DNA of 64,000 nt from Litchfieldella anticariensis FP35 = DSM 16096. GTDB lineage: Bacteria > Pseudomonadota > Gammaproteobacteria > Pseudomonadales > Halomonadaceae. Below, piece by piece: positions 16,849 to 26,489 of the stretch. The position numbers and the translations under genes were made by a program. The stretch's first letter is position 1. Every line of letters starts with the position of its first letter. The notes beneath the pieces were generated by a model. The model searched no databases, was not told the origin of the DNA, and saw only the letters and a program-made list of their open reading frames with translations. The stretch is taken from contig NZ_KE332388.1 of assembly GCF_000409775.1 (NCBI RefSeq), positions 1,132,666 through 1,196,665 on the forward strand, written 5' to 3'.

Positions 16849-18558
16849 TTGCCCCGTTCTGCCAGCACCTGGCTGACGTCGGTCCACCGCCGGCTGTCAT
16901 CACGTTTCAATACCTGGACGGTTCTGACTGTCGGTGTCGCCCTTATCGTGGCCTTGCCAGTGCTGGTCGTACTCGCGCACATCGTCATGCCTACCCAAGG
17001 CATCTGGCAGCATCTTGCCAGCACGGTGTTGGGCCGTTACCTGACCAATACCCTCTTCCTGGTGATCACGGTGGGCCTCGGCACTGCCGCAATCGGTACC
17101 GGAACCGCCTGGTTGGTAGCCATGTGCCGTTTTCCAGGGCACCGGATTTTCGAATGGGCCCTGCTATTACCGCTGGCGGTCCCTACTTACGTGATTGCCT
17201 ACGCCTATACGGACTTCCTGCAATATGCAGGGCCGCTCCAGACTTGGCTGCGAGAGCTGTTCGGCTGGGGGCAGGAAGACTATTACTTTCCCAGCATCCG
17301 TTCCTTGGGGGGCGCTGCCATACTGATCACGATGGTCCTTTATCCTTATGTCTACCTGCTGGCACGGGCAGCCTTTCTCGAGCAGTCCGTATGTGTGCTG
17401 GACGTTGGTCGCACCCTGGGGCGCGGTCCTTGGCGATTATTCACCAGCGTGGCGGTACCACTGGCACGACCCGCTATCATTGGCGGGGTATCGCTGGTAT
17501 TGATGGAAACGCTCAACGAATTCGGGGCGGTGCAGTTCTTTGGGGTCGATACCTTCACCACCGGCATCTACCGTACCTGGTTCGGTATGGGAGAGCAGGT
17601 GGCCGCAGCACAACTCGCCGCTTGCCTGCTGCTCTTCGTCATCATCGTGGTGTTGCTCGAGCGTTGGTCACGAGGCAGGCGCAAGTACTTCCATACCACC
17701 GGCCGCTATCAGCAATTGCCTGAATATCGACTCATAGGCTGGCGTGCGCTGGGGGCCTTTACCGCCTGCACCATTCCAGTGTTGATCGGATTTGTCGTGC
17801 CGGGTGCGCTGTTGACCCACCTCGCCATCCAAGAAGGGGATGCGCTGCTCGGTACCCGGTTTCTCGATTTTGCCTCGAACAGCCTGATCCTAGCGGCACT
17901 CGCCTCACTGGTCGCCGTGGGACTGGCGGTCATCCTGAGCTATGGCGTGCGGCTCCACCCCGGCCCAGTTTCGCGAACCGCCACCCGCATTGCCGCTATG
18001 GGATATGCCATTCCCGGCTCGGTCGTTGCCGTGGGTATCTTGATTCCCTTCGCTTGGCTGGATAGTGAAATCAACGGTATCCTGCGCGAGCATTACGGCA
18101 TCGCCGCCGGTCTGATCTTCAGCGGCTCCGCCTTCATCCTCATCTACGCCTATGTCGTGAGATTCCTTGCCGTTTCCTTCAATACCGTGGAGGCAAGCCT
18201 CGGCAAGGTGACGCCCACCATGGACGCCGCTGCCCGAACCTTGGGACAGACCGCCAGTGGCACCTTGCGCCGCGTTCACGCCCCGATCATGCGTGGCAGT
18301 CTGTTCGCCGCCGCTATCTTGGTGTTCGTGGATGTCATGAAGGAGTTGCCCGCGACCATCATCCTGCGCCCCTTCAATTTCGATACCTTGGCCGTGCGAG
18401 CCCACAACCTGGCTTCGGATGAACGCCTGGCGGAGGCCTCTACCTCATCGCTGGCTATTGTCGTGGTGGGGATCATCCCGGTGATCCTGCTCAGTATGGC
18501 GATTCGCCGCTCACGCCCCGGCACCCGCCAAGTCAGCAGGAAAGACGAAGACCTGTGA
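16849..18558 (+). CDS. fbpB: Iron(III) ABC transporter permease (FbpB type)
   Basis: An inner-membrane protein of 569 residues with two fused permease halves, each with about six helices. EAA loops are visible in both halves (RTLGRGPWRLFTSVAVPLARPAI and RTLGQTASGTLRRVHAPIM). This fused arrangement is typical of FbpB/SfuB iron transporters. The start is TTG at 16849, eight bases after GGAAGGA; no in-frame ATG fits. Its 3' end overlaps the convergent ATPase gene by 48 bp, an unusual arrangement for partners of one transporter. Confidence 0.9.
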   Translation: MPRSASTWLTSVHRRLSSRFNTWTVLTVGVALIVALPVLVVLAHIVMPTQGIWQHLASTVLGRYLTNTLFLVITVGLGTAAIGTGTAWLVAMCRFPGHRIFEWALLLPLAVPTYVIAYAYTDFLQYAGPLQTWLRELFGWGQEDYYFPSIRSLGGAAILITMVLYPYVYLLARAAFLEQSVCVLDVGRTLGRGPWRLFTSVAVPLARPAIIGGVSLVLMETLNEFGAVQFFGVDTFTTGIYRTWFGMGEQVAAAQLAACLLLFVIIVVLLERWSRGRRKYFHTTGRYQQLPEYRLIGWRALGAFTACTIPVLIGFVVPGALLTHLAIQEGDALLGTRFLDFASNSLILAALASLVAVGLAVILSYGVRLHPGPVSRTATRIAAMGYAIPGSVVAVGILIPFAWLDSEINGILREHYGIAAGLIFSGSAFILIYAYVVRFLAVSFNTVEASLGKVTPTMDAAARTLGQTASGTLRRVHAPIMRGSLFAAAILVFVDVMKELPATIILRPFNFDTLAVRAHNLASDERLAEASTSSLAIVVVGIIPVILLSMAIRRSRPGTRQVSRKDEDL

Positions 18559-19641
18559 CGGATCCAAGCGGATCTCCACCGGCTGCCCCGCCGCCGGGAG
18601 AAAGACACCAGGCACCCGGGCATGCAAGTGAGCCTCGCGGCCATCTTTCCCATGAGCGCAGATATGCAGCAGGCTGCTACGCCCCAGCAGCTTGGCCATG
18701 ATGACGTGGCTGTATTGATGGGAACTCGAGGGCTCGTCGATCTCGGTGATCAACAAGGCTTCGGGGCGTATCAATACCTGGGCTTGAGTGCCATCCGCCA
18801 GCCCCGCTGCCGAGACAGGCCCCACTGGCGTTTGCACCACTCCCCCCCGTGCCTCACCATGCAATTCATTCACCGAGCCGAAGAAGATAACGACGAATGG
18901 GTCGCTGGGGTTGCAGTAGAGCTCTTGTGGCGTGCCCATTTGCACGATACGCCCGTCGCGCATCAAGGCGATACGGTCAGCCATGAACATGGCCTCTTCC
19001 GGGTCGTGGGTTACCAGCAAGGTCCCCGCGCCAACCTTCTTCAGCACATGTAGGGTATCGTCACGAATCTGGTCGCGTAGCCGTGCATCGAGACTGGAGA
19101 AGGGCTCGTCCAGCAGCATCAGTGGTGGAGAGGGAGCCAACGCACGGGCCAGGGCGACACGTTGCTGTTGCCCCCCCGATAACATATGCGGGTAAACCTT
19201 GGCATAGCCCACCATACCCAACTGTTCCAGCCACTCCAGAGCACGCTGGCGACGCTGATGGAGAGGTTGCGCCTCGAGGCCGAACATTACGTTCTCGAGC
19301 ACGGTAAGATGCGGAAACAGCGCTGAATCCTGAAACGCCAACCCTACGTTGCGCTTCTCGGGGGGGACATGGCGGCCACCCGGCACACCGATCCGCCTAC
19401 CATTGATGACTACCTCGCCTTGCTGCAACACCTCAAGACCCGCTGCAATGCGCAGCAGAGTCGTTTTGCCGCAGCCGGAGGGCCCTAGTAGGCAAACGAC
19501 CTCGCCTGGAGCCATCTCAAGGTTGATATTCTTGAGCGCGACATGCTTGCCATAAGCATGGCGAACTTCTCGCATGGCCAGCAAGTGGGCGTGATCCGCC
19601 TTGGCATGACGGGTTTCCGGCAGGTTCAGTTGACTGGTCAT
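18511..19641 (-). CDS. fbpC: Iron(III) ABC transporter ATP-binding protein (FbpC type)
   Basis: A 376-residue ATPase. Walker A GPSGCGKTT, signature LSGGQQQRVALARAL, Walker B LMLLDEPFSSLD and the switch His in LLVTHDPEEAM are all intact. A C-terminal TOBE-like domain (from about 245) has the regulatory fold of the FbpC/PotA group. It is encoded on the opposite strand to its permease and diverges from the binding-protein gene, so the three components have at least two promoters. A Fur-like site lies in the divergent region. Confidence 0.9.
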   Translation of the reverse strand: MTSQLNLPETRHAKADHAHLLAMREVRHAYGKHVALKNINLEMAPGEVVCLLGPSGCGKTTLLRIAAGLEVLQQGEVVINGRRIGVPGGRHVPPEKRNVGLAFQDSALFPHLTVLENVMFGLEAQPLHQRRQRALEWLEQLGMVGYAKVYPHMLSGGQQQRVALARALAPSPPLMLLDEPFSSLDARLRDQIRDDTLHVLKKVGAGTLLVTHDPEEAMFMADRIALMRDGRIVQMGTPQELYCNPSDPFVVIFFGSVNELHGEARGGVVQTPVGPVSAAGLADGTQAQVLIRPEALLITEIDEPSSSHQYSHVIMAKLLGRSSLLHICAHGKDGREAHLHARVPGVFLPAAGQPVEIRLDPSQVFVFPADLAGAGA

Positions 19642-19786
19642 GGCATCCAGGTCAGCCCAGTGAATGTACGTCTCTTGATGGTAAAGCGAAATACTAGCAA
19701 AACGCTTCCGTTTTTCATCCTTTTTACGCTTCCACTATCCGTCCCAAGTTGACGGAGACAATGCAAAGCTGTTCAATAGCCGAGTT

Positions 19787-19805
19787 ACTAATGCAAAACA
19801 TTATC
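19787..19805. promoter_or_regulatory. Candidate Fur box
   Basis: Read on the minus strand, the 19 bases start GATAATG and carry CATTA in the second half. I count 13 of 19 matches to the classical Fur consensus. It sits between the divergent fbpC and fbpA genes, where iron repression would be expected. Confidence 0.5.
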
Positions 19806-19839
19806 ATTCAAAAAACACCTTGATCCTCAGGGGTAACCG

Positions 19840-20868
19840 ATGATCCAACGTCACCGTCTTGCGGCTCCGCTCACCGCGCTGCTGGCAAGCGCAGCCTTCG
19901 CTAATGGCGCACTGGCAGATGAGCTCAATGTCTACTCGGCACGTCATTACGATTCCGATGAGCGCCTTTACGATGCCTTCACCGAGCAGACCGGTATCAA
20001 GGTCAACATCCTCGAGGGTGACTCCGATCAGCTCATCGAGCGTATCCGCCGCGAAGGTGAAGCAAGCCCTGCCGATGTGATGATCACCGTGGATGCTGGT
20101 CGCCTATGGCGTGCCGAGCAGGAGAACATCTTCGAGAGTGTCGAGTCGGAGGTGCTCAATGAGCGCGTGCCGGAGTCCATGCGCCATCCCGAGGGCAAGT
20201 GGTTCGGCTTCAGTCAGCGCGTGCGGGCGATCTTCTACAATCCCGACAACATCGATCCTAGCGAGATCGGCAGCTATGAAGACCTGGCCGATCCAAACCT
20301 CGAGGGCGATATCTGTATTCGTTCTTCCAACAATATCTACAACCAATCCCTACTTGCCTCTCTCATCGAGCATCATGGCGCAGAAGGCGCCGAAGAATGG
20401 GCTCAGGGGGTCGTCAACAATTTCGCCCGCCAGCCCGAAGGCGGTGATACCGACCAGATCCTCGGCGTGGCCAGCGGTGAATGCGACGTGGCAGTGGCCA
20501 ACCACTACTATTACGTGCGCCTGCTCAAGTCCGATGACGGGTCCGAGCGTGAGGCGGCCGACAAGGTCGAGATCCTGTTCCCTAACCAGGATGGCCGTGG
20601 CGCTCACGTAAATGTCGGCGGGGCTGGCGTGGTCAAGGGCGCTCCCAACCACGATAACGCCATCCGCTTCCTGGAGTTCCTCGCTTCCGACGAAGCGCAG
20701 GAAATCTTCGCATACGGCAACTATGAGTATCCCGTAGTGGAAGGCGTCAAGAAGGATGAAGTACTGGAGTCATGGGGTGACTTCAAGAAGGATGGTATCA
20801 ACGTCAGCATCCTAGGTGAAAACAACCCCAAGGCGATCAGGATCTTCGATCGCGTCGGCTGGCGCTAA
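19840..20868 (+). CDS. fbpA: Iron(III) ABC transporter substrate-binding protein (FbpA/FutA type)
   Basis: A periplasmic ferric-binding protein of 342 residues with signal peptide cleavage after ANGALA (about residue 26). The mature start ELNVYSARHYDSDERLYDAF is typical of FbpA/FutA. Tyrosines in NHYYYVRLL near residue 225, with an upstream Tyr/His, are the usual iron ligands. It belongs with the fbpB permease and fbpC ATPase nearby. A candidate Fur box lies 35 bp upstream. A terminator hairpin follows. Confidence 0.9.
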   Translation: MIQRHRLAAPLTALLASAAFANGALADELNVYSARHYDSDERLYDAFTEQTGIKVNILEGDSDQLIERIRREGEASPADVMITVDAGRLWRAEQENIFESVESEVLNERVPESMRHPEGKWFGFSQRVRAIFYNPDNIDPSEIGSYEDLADPNLEGDICIRSSNNIYNQSLLASLIEHHGAEGAEEWAQGVVNNFARQPEGGDTDQILGVASGECDVAVANHYYYVRLLKSDDGSEREAADKVEILFPNQDGRGAHVNVGGAGVVKGAPNHDNAIRFLEFLASDEAQEIFAYGNYEYPVVEGVKKDEVLESWGDFKKDGINVSILGENNPKAIRIFDRVGWR

Positions 20869-20929
20869 AGAAGGTTCGCTTTACTACTGCGCTCGAGATG
20901 TAAAGCGATTCCTTCTTGCATAATCTCTA

Positions 20930-20965
20930 GCAGAAGGCCCGCGGTATCCGCCGCGGGCCTCCTGC
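20930..20965. terminator. Bidirectional hairpin between fbpA and polA
   Basis: AGGCCCGCGG (20935-20944) pairs perfectly with CCGCGGGCCT (20951-20960), extended by GCAG/CTGC outside. It lies between two convergent genes and can serve both. T-tracts are poor on both sides. Confidence 0.7.
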
Positions 20966-20981
20966 CGTTCAGGAGTTGGGA

Positions 20982-23768
20982 TCAATGCGCCTCATCCCAG
21001 TTGGCGCCGCTCTCGGCCTCGACGATCAGTGGCACACTGAGCTCGGCGGCATCACGCATCCGAGACTTGACCGCATCGATGAAGCCATCGACCTGATCTT
21101 CCTTGACCTCGAAGACCAGTTCGTCGTGAACCTGCATCACCATCCAGGCGTCGAACTCGGCCGGCTTGCCCAAATGGCCCTGTAGCCAGGCATCGACGTC
21201 GATCATCGCGCGTTTGATGATATCGGCGGCGGTACCCTGCATAGGGGCGTTGATGGCGGTACGCTCGGCGGCCTGACGACGGGCTTGGTTCTGCGCCCTG
21301 ATTTCGGGCAGGTAAAGGCGGCGCCCGAAGACCGTTTCCACGTAACCATCCTCGGCTGCCTGCGAACGGATACGTTCCATGTAACGGGCGACACCGGGGT
21401 AACGATCGAAGTAGCGGTCGATATAAGTCTGCGCCTGGCCGCGCTCGATGTGCAGTTGCTTCGACAGCCCCCAGGCGCTCATGCCGTAAATCAACCCGAA
21501 ATTGATGGCCTTGGCACTGCGGCGTTGGTCCGGTGTGACCTTGTCGAGCGAGGTTCCGAACACCTCAGCGGCGGTGGCGGCATGGATGTCGCGGTTTTCG
21601 GCGAAGGCCTCGAGCAGCCCCTTGTCCTCAGAGAGGTGGGCCATGATGCGCAACTCGATCTGCGAATAGTCGGCGGCGACGATACGGTAGCCAGGCCGGG
21701 CAATGAAGGCCTGGCGGATCTTACGCCCCTCCTCGGTACGAATCGGGATGTTCTGCAGGTTGGGATCGCTGGAAGAGAGCCGACCGGTGGCGGCGACCGC
21801 CTGATGATAGCTGGTATGCAACCGTCCGGTGGTCTTATCAACCAATATCGGTAGTTTGTCGGTGTAAGTCGACTTGAGTTTGGACAGGCCGCGATGCTCC
21901 ATGATCACCTTGGGCAACGGATAGTCCAGCGCCAGTTCCTCAAGCACTGCCTCGGCCGTGGACGGGGCGCCTTTAGGTGTTTTCTTGCGCACCGGGATCT
22001 TCAGTTCCTCGAACAGGATCTGACCAAGCTGCTTGGGTGATCCCAGGTTGAACTCGCGGCCGGCAAGCTCGAAGGCAAGCGCTTCCAACTCGCGGATGCG
22101 CGTTGCCAACTCACGGCTCTGGCGCAACAGGCGTTCGCCGTCGAGCGCCACTCCATTGCGCTCCATACGCGACAGTACCGGAATCAAGGGTTGTTCCAGC
22201 TCATCGAGCACCTTGGCCAGGCGTCCTTCCGCTTCGACACGCGGACGCAGCTCGCGATGCAGCCGCAGGGTGATATCGACGTCCTCACAGGCATAGGGCA
22301 CGGCCTGCTCGAGGGCAATCTGATTGAAGGTCAACTGTTTGGCGCCCTTGCCGGCGATATCCTCGAAGCTAATGGTCTTCTCGCCCAGGTACTTGAGCGC
22401 CAGCGAGTCCATGTCGTGACGGGTAGCAGTGGAGTTGAGCACGTAGGACTCGAGCATGGTATCGGTGAGAGCCCCTGCCACGCGGATGTCGTAGTTTGCC
22501 AGTACTGAGATGTCGTACTTGAGATTCTGGCCAATCTTGCCCTTGGCCGGGTCCTCCCACAACGGCCTGAGTGCCTCGAGAACGGCTCGCCTGTCGAGTT
22601 GTTTAGGAGCGTCGAGATAGTCATGAGCGAGCGGAATGTACGCCGCTTCGCCGGGTTCGAGCGAAAGCCCCACGCCAACGACCTCGGCCTGCATGTACTC
22701 GAGACTGGTGGTTTCCAGATCGAAGCAGAATACCTCAGCCTGTATCAATCGCTCGAGCCAGGTATCGAATTCGTCTTGGTCGAGAATCATATGATCCTGG
22801 CGCTCGGCGCTCATTGAGGTGGCGGCAGAATCCCCCTCGGCCCCTTCCCTCACCGGCTGGCCTGCGGCGATATCGTCGACGCCCTCGTCCTTGCCTTCCA
22901 ACAATTCAGCCAGCCATCCTTTGAACTCAAGCTCTCGATAAAGCTCGAGCAGGGCCTCGCGATCAGGATGAGCGATACCCAGATCATCCAGCCCCACTGG
23001 CAACTCACAGTCCGTCTTGATGGTGGCAAGTTGGTGGGATAGGAAAGCCTGATCTCGATGCTCTTCGAGTTTCTTGGACAATGTCTTGGCACCGCGGAAA
23101 TCCAGCGTCTTGACCTTGTCGAGGTCGGCGTAGATGGCGTCCAGACCACCGCCCATACCCTGTAACAACCCAAGCGCAGTCTTCTCACCCACCCCCGGTA
23201 CGCCGGGGATGTTGTCGACCTTGTCCCCCATCAGTGCCAGAAAATCGATGATCAGCTCCGGCGGTAGTCCGAACTTGTCCTTGACGCCAGCGACATCCAG
23301 GGTTTCGTCCTTCATGGTATTGACCAGGGTGATATGCGTGTTGACCAGTTGGGCCATGTCCTTGTCACCGGTGGATATCACCGCATCACGGCCTGCCTCG
23401 GTGGCCCGGCGCGCCAGGGTGCCGATGACGTCGTCAGCCTCGACGCCCTCGATGCACAACAGCGGTAGACCCAATGCCCGCACGCAGGCATGCAGGGGTT
23501 CGACCTGGGACCGCAACTCGTCTGGCATTGGCGGTCGTTGAGCCTTGTACTCTTCGAACAGTTCATCACGGAAAGTCTTGCCCTTGGCGTCAAAGACTAC
23601 CGCCATGGGGCTGTCCGGGTAGTCCTTGATCAGGCGCTTCAACATATTGAGCACGCCCTTGACTGCCCCGGTGGGTTGTCCCTTGGAGGTAGTCAGCGGC
23701 GGTAAGGCGTGGAAAGCCCGATACAGATAAGACGATCCGTCGACGAGAACGATAGGGGTGGTGGCCAT
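20982..23768 (-). CDS. polA: DNA polymerase I
   Basis: A 928-residue repair and Okazaki-fragment polymerase, the same length as the E. coli enzyme. In order: a 5' nuclease domain (1-300, starting [15 protein letters not shown] with [13 protein letters not shown]), a 3'-5' exonuclease domain with the active FDLETTSL motif (about 345), and the polymerase domain with [14 protein letters not shown], the O-helix [14 protein letters not shown] and [10 protein letters not shown]. All catalytic carboxylates appear intact, so proofreading should be active. The ATG at 23768 ([11 protein letters not shown]) is chosen; upstream in-frame ATGs give a non-family extension. Confidence 0.97.
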   Translation of the reverse strand: MATTPIVLVDGSSYLYRAFHALPPLTTSKGQPTGAVKGVLNMLKRLIKDYPDSPMAVVFDAKGKTFRDELFEEYKAQRPPMPDELRSQVEPLHACVRALGLPLLCIEGVEADDVIGTLARRATEAGRDAVISTGDKDMAQLVNTHITLVNTMKDETLDVAGVKDKFGLPPELIIDFLALMGDKVDNIPGVPGVGEKTALGLLQGMGGGLDAIYADLDKVKTLDFRGAKTLSKKLEEHRDQAFLSHQLATIKTDCELPVGLDDLGIAHPDREALLELYRELEFKGWLAELLEGKDEGVDDIAAGQPVREGAEGDSAATSMSAERQDHMILDQDEFDTWLERLIQAEVFCFDLETTSLEYMQAEVVGVGLSLEPGEAAYIPLAHDYLDAPKQLDRRAVLEALRPLWEDPAKGKIGQNLKYDISVLANYDIRVAGALTDTMLESYVLNSTATRHDMDSLALKYLGEKTISFEDIAGKGAKQLTFNQIALEQAVPYACEDVDITLRLHRELRPRVEAEGRLAKVLDELEQPLIPVLSRMERNGVALDGERLLRQSRELATRIRELEALAFELAGREFNLGSPKQLGQILFEELKIPVRKKTPKGAPSTAEAVLEELALDYPLPKVIMEHRGLSKLKSTYTDKLPILVDKTTGRLHTSYHQAVAATGRLSSSDPNLQNIPIRTEEGRKIRQAFIARPGYRIVAADYSQIELRIMAHLSEDKGLLEAFAENRDIHAATAAEVFGTSLDKVTPDQRRSAKAINFGLIYGMSAWGLSKQLHIERGQAQTYIDRYFDRYPGVARYMERIRSQAAEDGYVETVFGRRLYLPEIRAQNQARRQAAERTAINAPMQGTAADIIKRAMIDVDAWLQGHLGKPAEFDAWMVMQVHDELVFEVKEDQVDGFIDAVKSRMRDAAELSVPLIVEAESGANWDEAH

Positions 23769-23902
23769 GATGAACATTTCCATTGAACGGTGGCATTGAG
23801 CCACATGATACGCAGCTCACCGCGCCTCGTCAGGCACGCAGTCACTTAGCCTGCTAACATGGGATTTTGATTTTCTCTCGCCTGAACCGACAGGGAGTCT
23901 TC

Positions 23903-25090
23903 ATGGGTTATCGCACCCTGCTGCGCGATCACAAAGGACTGTTGGGCATCGCTTTCCTGGCATTGTTTTCGTCAAGCCTGGGCCAGAGCTTTTTCATTGG
24001 CCTGTTTCAGGCCCCGATCTCACAGCAACTAGGCTTGAGCGCCGGCCAGTTCGGTACGGCCTACGCCACTGTTACTTTGTGCGCCGGTTTCGCCATGCTG
24101 CGCATCGGCCCCAGCATCGATTGGATCGCCCCACGACGCTTCGCCACCGGCATCCTGCTCAGTCTTGGCATCGGCGTACTGCTGATGACCCTCTCACCAT
24201 GGTGGCTGACCGGCCTGATGGGACTAGCCCTGATTCGGTTCTGCGGCCAGGGCATGATGACACATTTGGGCAATACCCTGGCCGGTCGTGAATTCGCTGC
24301 CTCCCGTGGGCGAGCGTTGGGACTCGTGAGCCTGGGAATTCCCTTGGGCGAAGCACTGTTACCGCCACTGGTGGCAGCACTGTTGATATGGTTAGGCTGG
24401 CAGGGAGTGTGGTGGGTGTTCGGCCTGATCCTGCTAGGACTGTGGGCGCCGCTATTGCTGCGTGGTCCCTGGCCACCGGCACCGGGGCCCAGACCAGACA
24501 GGGGCACACGCCGCCAAGGACCACGCCCCTTTCGAGAAAAGCGCTTCTGGCAGTTGCTGCCGCTGCTGATGGCACTGCCGGTAACAATGACGGGGCTATT
24601 CATCTACCAGGCCCAGATGACCACCGACTTGGATGCCTCGCTTTCCACCTACGCCCTGGCACTGGCCGGCATGGGAATTGCCAAGCTCCCTGGTGCCTTG
24701 CTGGGCGGACGCTGGGTGGACCGCCTTGGGCCCGCACGTCTTGCCCGCCTCTATCTACTGCCTTACGCCTTGGCGATGGTGGTTGCCATCGTGCTGAGCG
24801 GCGATATCGGCATCTGGGCACTCATGGTCGGCGGTGGGCTGGCGATGGGTATGCAGGAACCCATAGCCACCAGTGTGCTAGTCAAGCTGTGGGGCAGCGA
24901 ACGCCTGGGACGGATGCGCTCAACATTGAGTGCGGCCATGGTGTTCTCGACCGGCATCGCACCCGCATTATTGGGGTTGATCATCGATCTCGGCGTTCAT
25001 TTCACCGTTATCCTGATCGGTATGCTGGCCTTTGTGGTAATGGGCTGGTTCATGGCCCTACGCCCCATCGCCGCGATCGATGGAAAGTGA
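23903..25090 (+). CDS. MFS transporter
   Basis: A 395-residue inner-membrane carrier with 12 predicted helices. The loop after helix 2 has a variant MFS motif (GPSIDWIAPRRFATG), and helix 8-9 has GGRWVDRLGPARLARL, the second-half equivalent. The ATG at 23903 has AGGGAG ahead of it. It is divergent from polA and upstream of the DUF2782-thrB-speA row. The substrate cannot be inferred; the fold resembles the monocarboxylate/oxalate-type MFS group. Confidence 0.85.
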   Translation: MGYRTLLRDHKGLLGIAFLALFSSSLGQSFFIGLFQAPISQQLGLSAGQFGTAYATVTLCAGFAMLRIGPSIDWIAPRRFATGILLSLGIGVLLMTLSPWWLTGLMGLALIRFCGQGMMTHLGNTLAGREFAASRGRALGLVSLGIPLGEALLPPLVAALLIWLGWQGVWWVFGLILLGLWAPLLLRGPWPPAPGPRPDRGTRRQGPRPFREKRFWQLLPLLMALPVTMTGLFIYQAQMTTDLDASLSTYALALAGMGIAKLPGALLGGRWVDRLGPARLARLYLLPYALAMVVAIVLSGDIGIWALMVGGGLAMGMQEPIATSVLVKLWGSERLGRMRSTLSAAMVFSTGIAPALLGLIIDLGVHFTVILIGMLAFVVMGWFMALRPIAAIDGK

Positions 25091-25159
25091 ATTCCTTGTC
25101 ACCCGAAAGGGTCATACACTGAAGGCAACACGATGATTGTTGACCGCAGGGAGGTCGTC

Positions 25160-25450
25160 ATGAAGACAGCCAAGTTTATTGCCGCCATAGTGCTGGGAGC
25201 CTGCCTGATGGGTGGAGCATCGGCAGTGATCGGCCAGCAGCAGGAATCTGTCGAACCTGATGTCACCATTCGTCAGGAAGAAGATCGCACCATCCGTGAA
25301 TATCGGGTCAACGGTCAGCTCTATGCCATCGAGATTCAGCCTAAGGCCGGGCCGTCGTACTATCTGGTGGACCATGATGGCGACGGTAACTTCGAGCGCC
25401 AGGAGGGCGATCGTATCGCCGTGCCGGAATGGGTACTGATCTCTTGGTAA
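25160..25450 (+). CDS. DUF2782 family protein
   Basis: A 96-residue secreted or membrane-anchored protein. The N-terminal hydrophobic segment (about residues 5-25) is a signal peptide or anchor. The remainder matches DUF2782: DVTIRQEEDRTIREYRVNGQLYAIEIQPKAG and a final DHDGDGNFERQEGD. GGAGG lies ahead of the ATG at 25160. In pseudomonads this family sits between polA and thrB, which matches the order here with an MFS gene interposed. Its function is unknown. Confidence 0.85.
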   Translation: MKTAKFIAAIVLGACLMGGASAVIGQQQESVEPDVTIRQEEDRTIREYRVNGQLYAIEIQPKAGPSYYLVDHDGDGNFERQEGDRIAVPEWVLISW

Positions 25451-25526
25451 TCCGCCGGGGGAAGACTCGTGCATCGTCTTGCCAAGACGCTACAATAGGC
25501 GGCTTGGCAACCCGGGCGAGAGACAC

Positions 25527-26489
25527 ATGGCCGTATTCACCCCGTTGAGCGACACGCAAGTCGCTGATTTTCTGCAACGCTTCGATGCCGGCTCGCTGCT
25601 ACGCCTCGAGGGCGTTGCCAGCGGTACGGAAAACACTACCTATTTCGTCACCACCGACCGCAGAGAGTTGGTGCTGACACTGTTCGAGCAGGGTGAACAC
25701 GAGGAGTTACCGTTCTTCGTCGATCTGCTCGACTACCTTGATGAACATCGCTTGCCAGTTCCCGGCCCACTACATGACCAGCAGGGCATCGCCTTGCAGA
25801 GTCTGGCCGACAAGCCCGCTCTGCTGTTTCCCCGGCTTCCCGGCACGTCTCCCAAGGCTCCTAGCCTCAAACAGTGTCACGCCCTCGGTGATACCTTGGG
25901 CCACATGCATGCAGTGTCTCGACACTTCGACGGCCACCGTCCCAATCCTCGCGATCTGCACTGGCTGGTGGCCATGCACCACCGCGTACTGGTCTATCTG
26001 TCCCCCGAAGACCAGGCCTTGATGGCTGACGAAGTCGATAACTACCAAGGCTTTTTCGGCGATGCCCCCGATCTTCCCCAAGGGGCACTGCACGGCGATC
26101 TATTCCGTGACAACACCCTGTTCGACGGCGAACGTCTGGGCGGTATCATCGATTTCTACAATGGTTGTACCGGCGACTTGCTGTTCGACTTGGCCATTGT
26201 CATCAATGACTGGGCCACCCAAGCCGATGGCCGACTCGACCCCGAGCGTTACGATGTCATCCTCACGGCGTATCAAGCACGTCGTGAACTCAGCGAGGCC
26301 GAACGCCACGCTTGGCCGATGATGCTGCGCATGACGGCATTACGCTACTGGTTGTCACGGCTATTGGTGGTATACGTCGATCCACCGGCCCACGATCTTA
26401 CGCCTCACGACCCAGAGCAGTTTCGTACCATTCTGCTGGCACGCCTGGAACATGGCGCCCTACCCCTGCCCGACCGGAGCCATGCATGA
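25527..26489 (+). CDS. thrB: Homoserine kinase (ThrB2, APH fold)
   Basis: A 320-residue cytosolic kinase that phosphorylates L-homoserine for threonine synthesis. It has the aminoglycoside-phosphotransferase-like fold: N-terminal GVASGTENTTYFVTT, catalytic loop LHGDLFRDNTLFDG and metal site IIDFYNGCTGDLLFDLAI. This class replaces the GHMP-type kinase in pseudomonads and relatives. Its stop overlaps the start of speA by four bases (ATGA). Confidence 0.93.
   Translation: MAVFTPLSDTQVADFLQRFDAGSLLRLEGVASGTENTTYFVTTDRRELVLTLFEQGEHEELPFFVDLLDYLDEHRLPVPGPLHDQQGIALQSLADKPALLFPRLPGTSPKAPSLKQCHALGDTLGHMHAVSRHFDGHRPNPRDLHWLVAMHHRVLVYLSPEDQALMADEVDNYQGFFGDAPDLPQGALHGDLFRDNTLFDGERLGGIIDFYNGCTGDLLFDLAIVINDWATQADGRLDPERYDVILTAYQARRELSEAERHAWPMMLRMTALRYWLSRLLVVYVDPPAHDLTPHDPEQFRTILLARLEHGALPLPDRSHA

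Noticed and set aside
16849..18558. Frameshift or missing 5' end of the permease, because no ATG fits
   Set aside because: A TTG with GGAAGGA at the proper distance gives a full-length FbpB-type protein.
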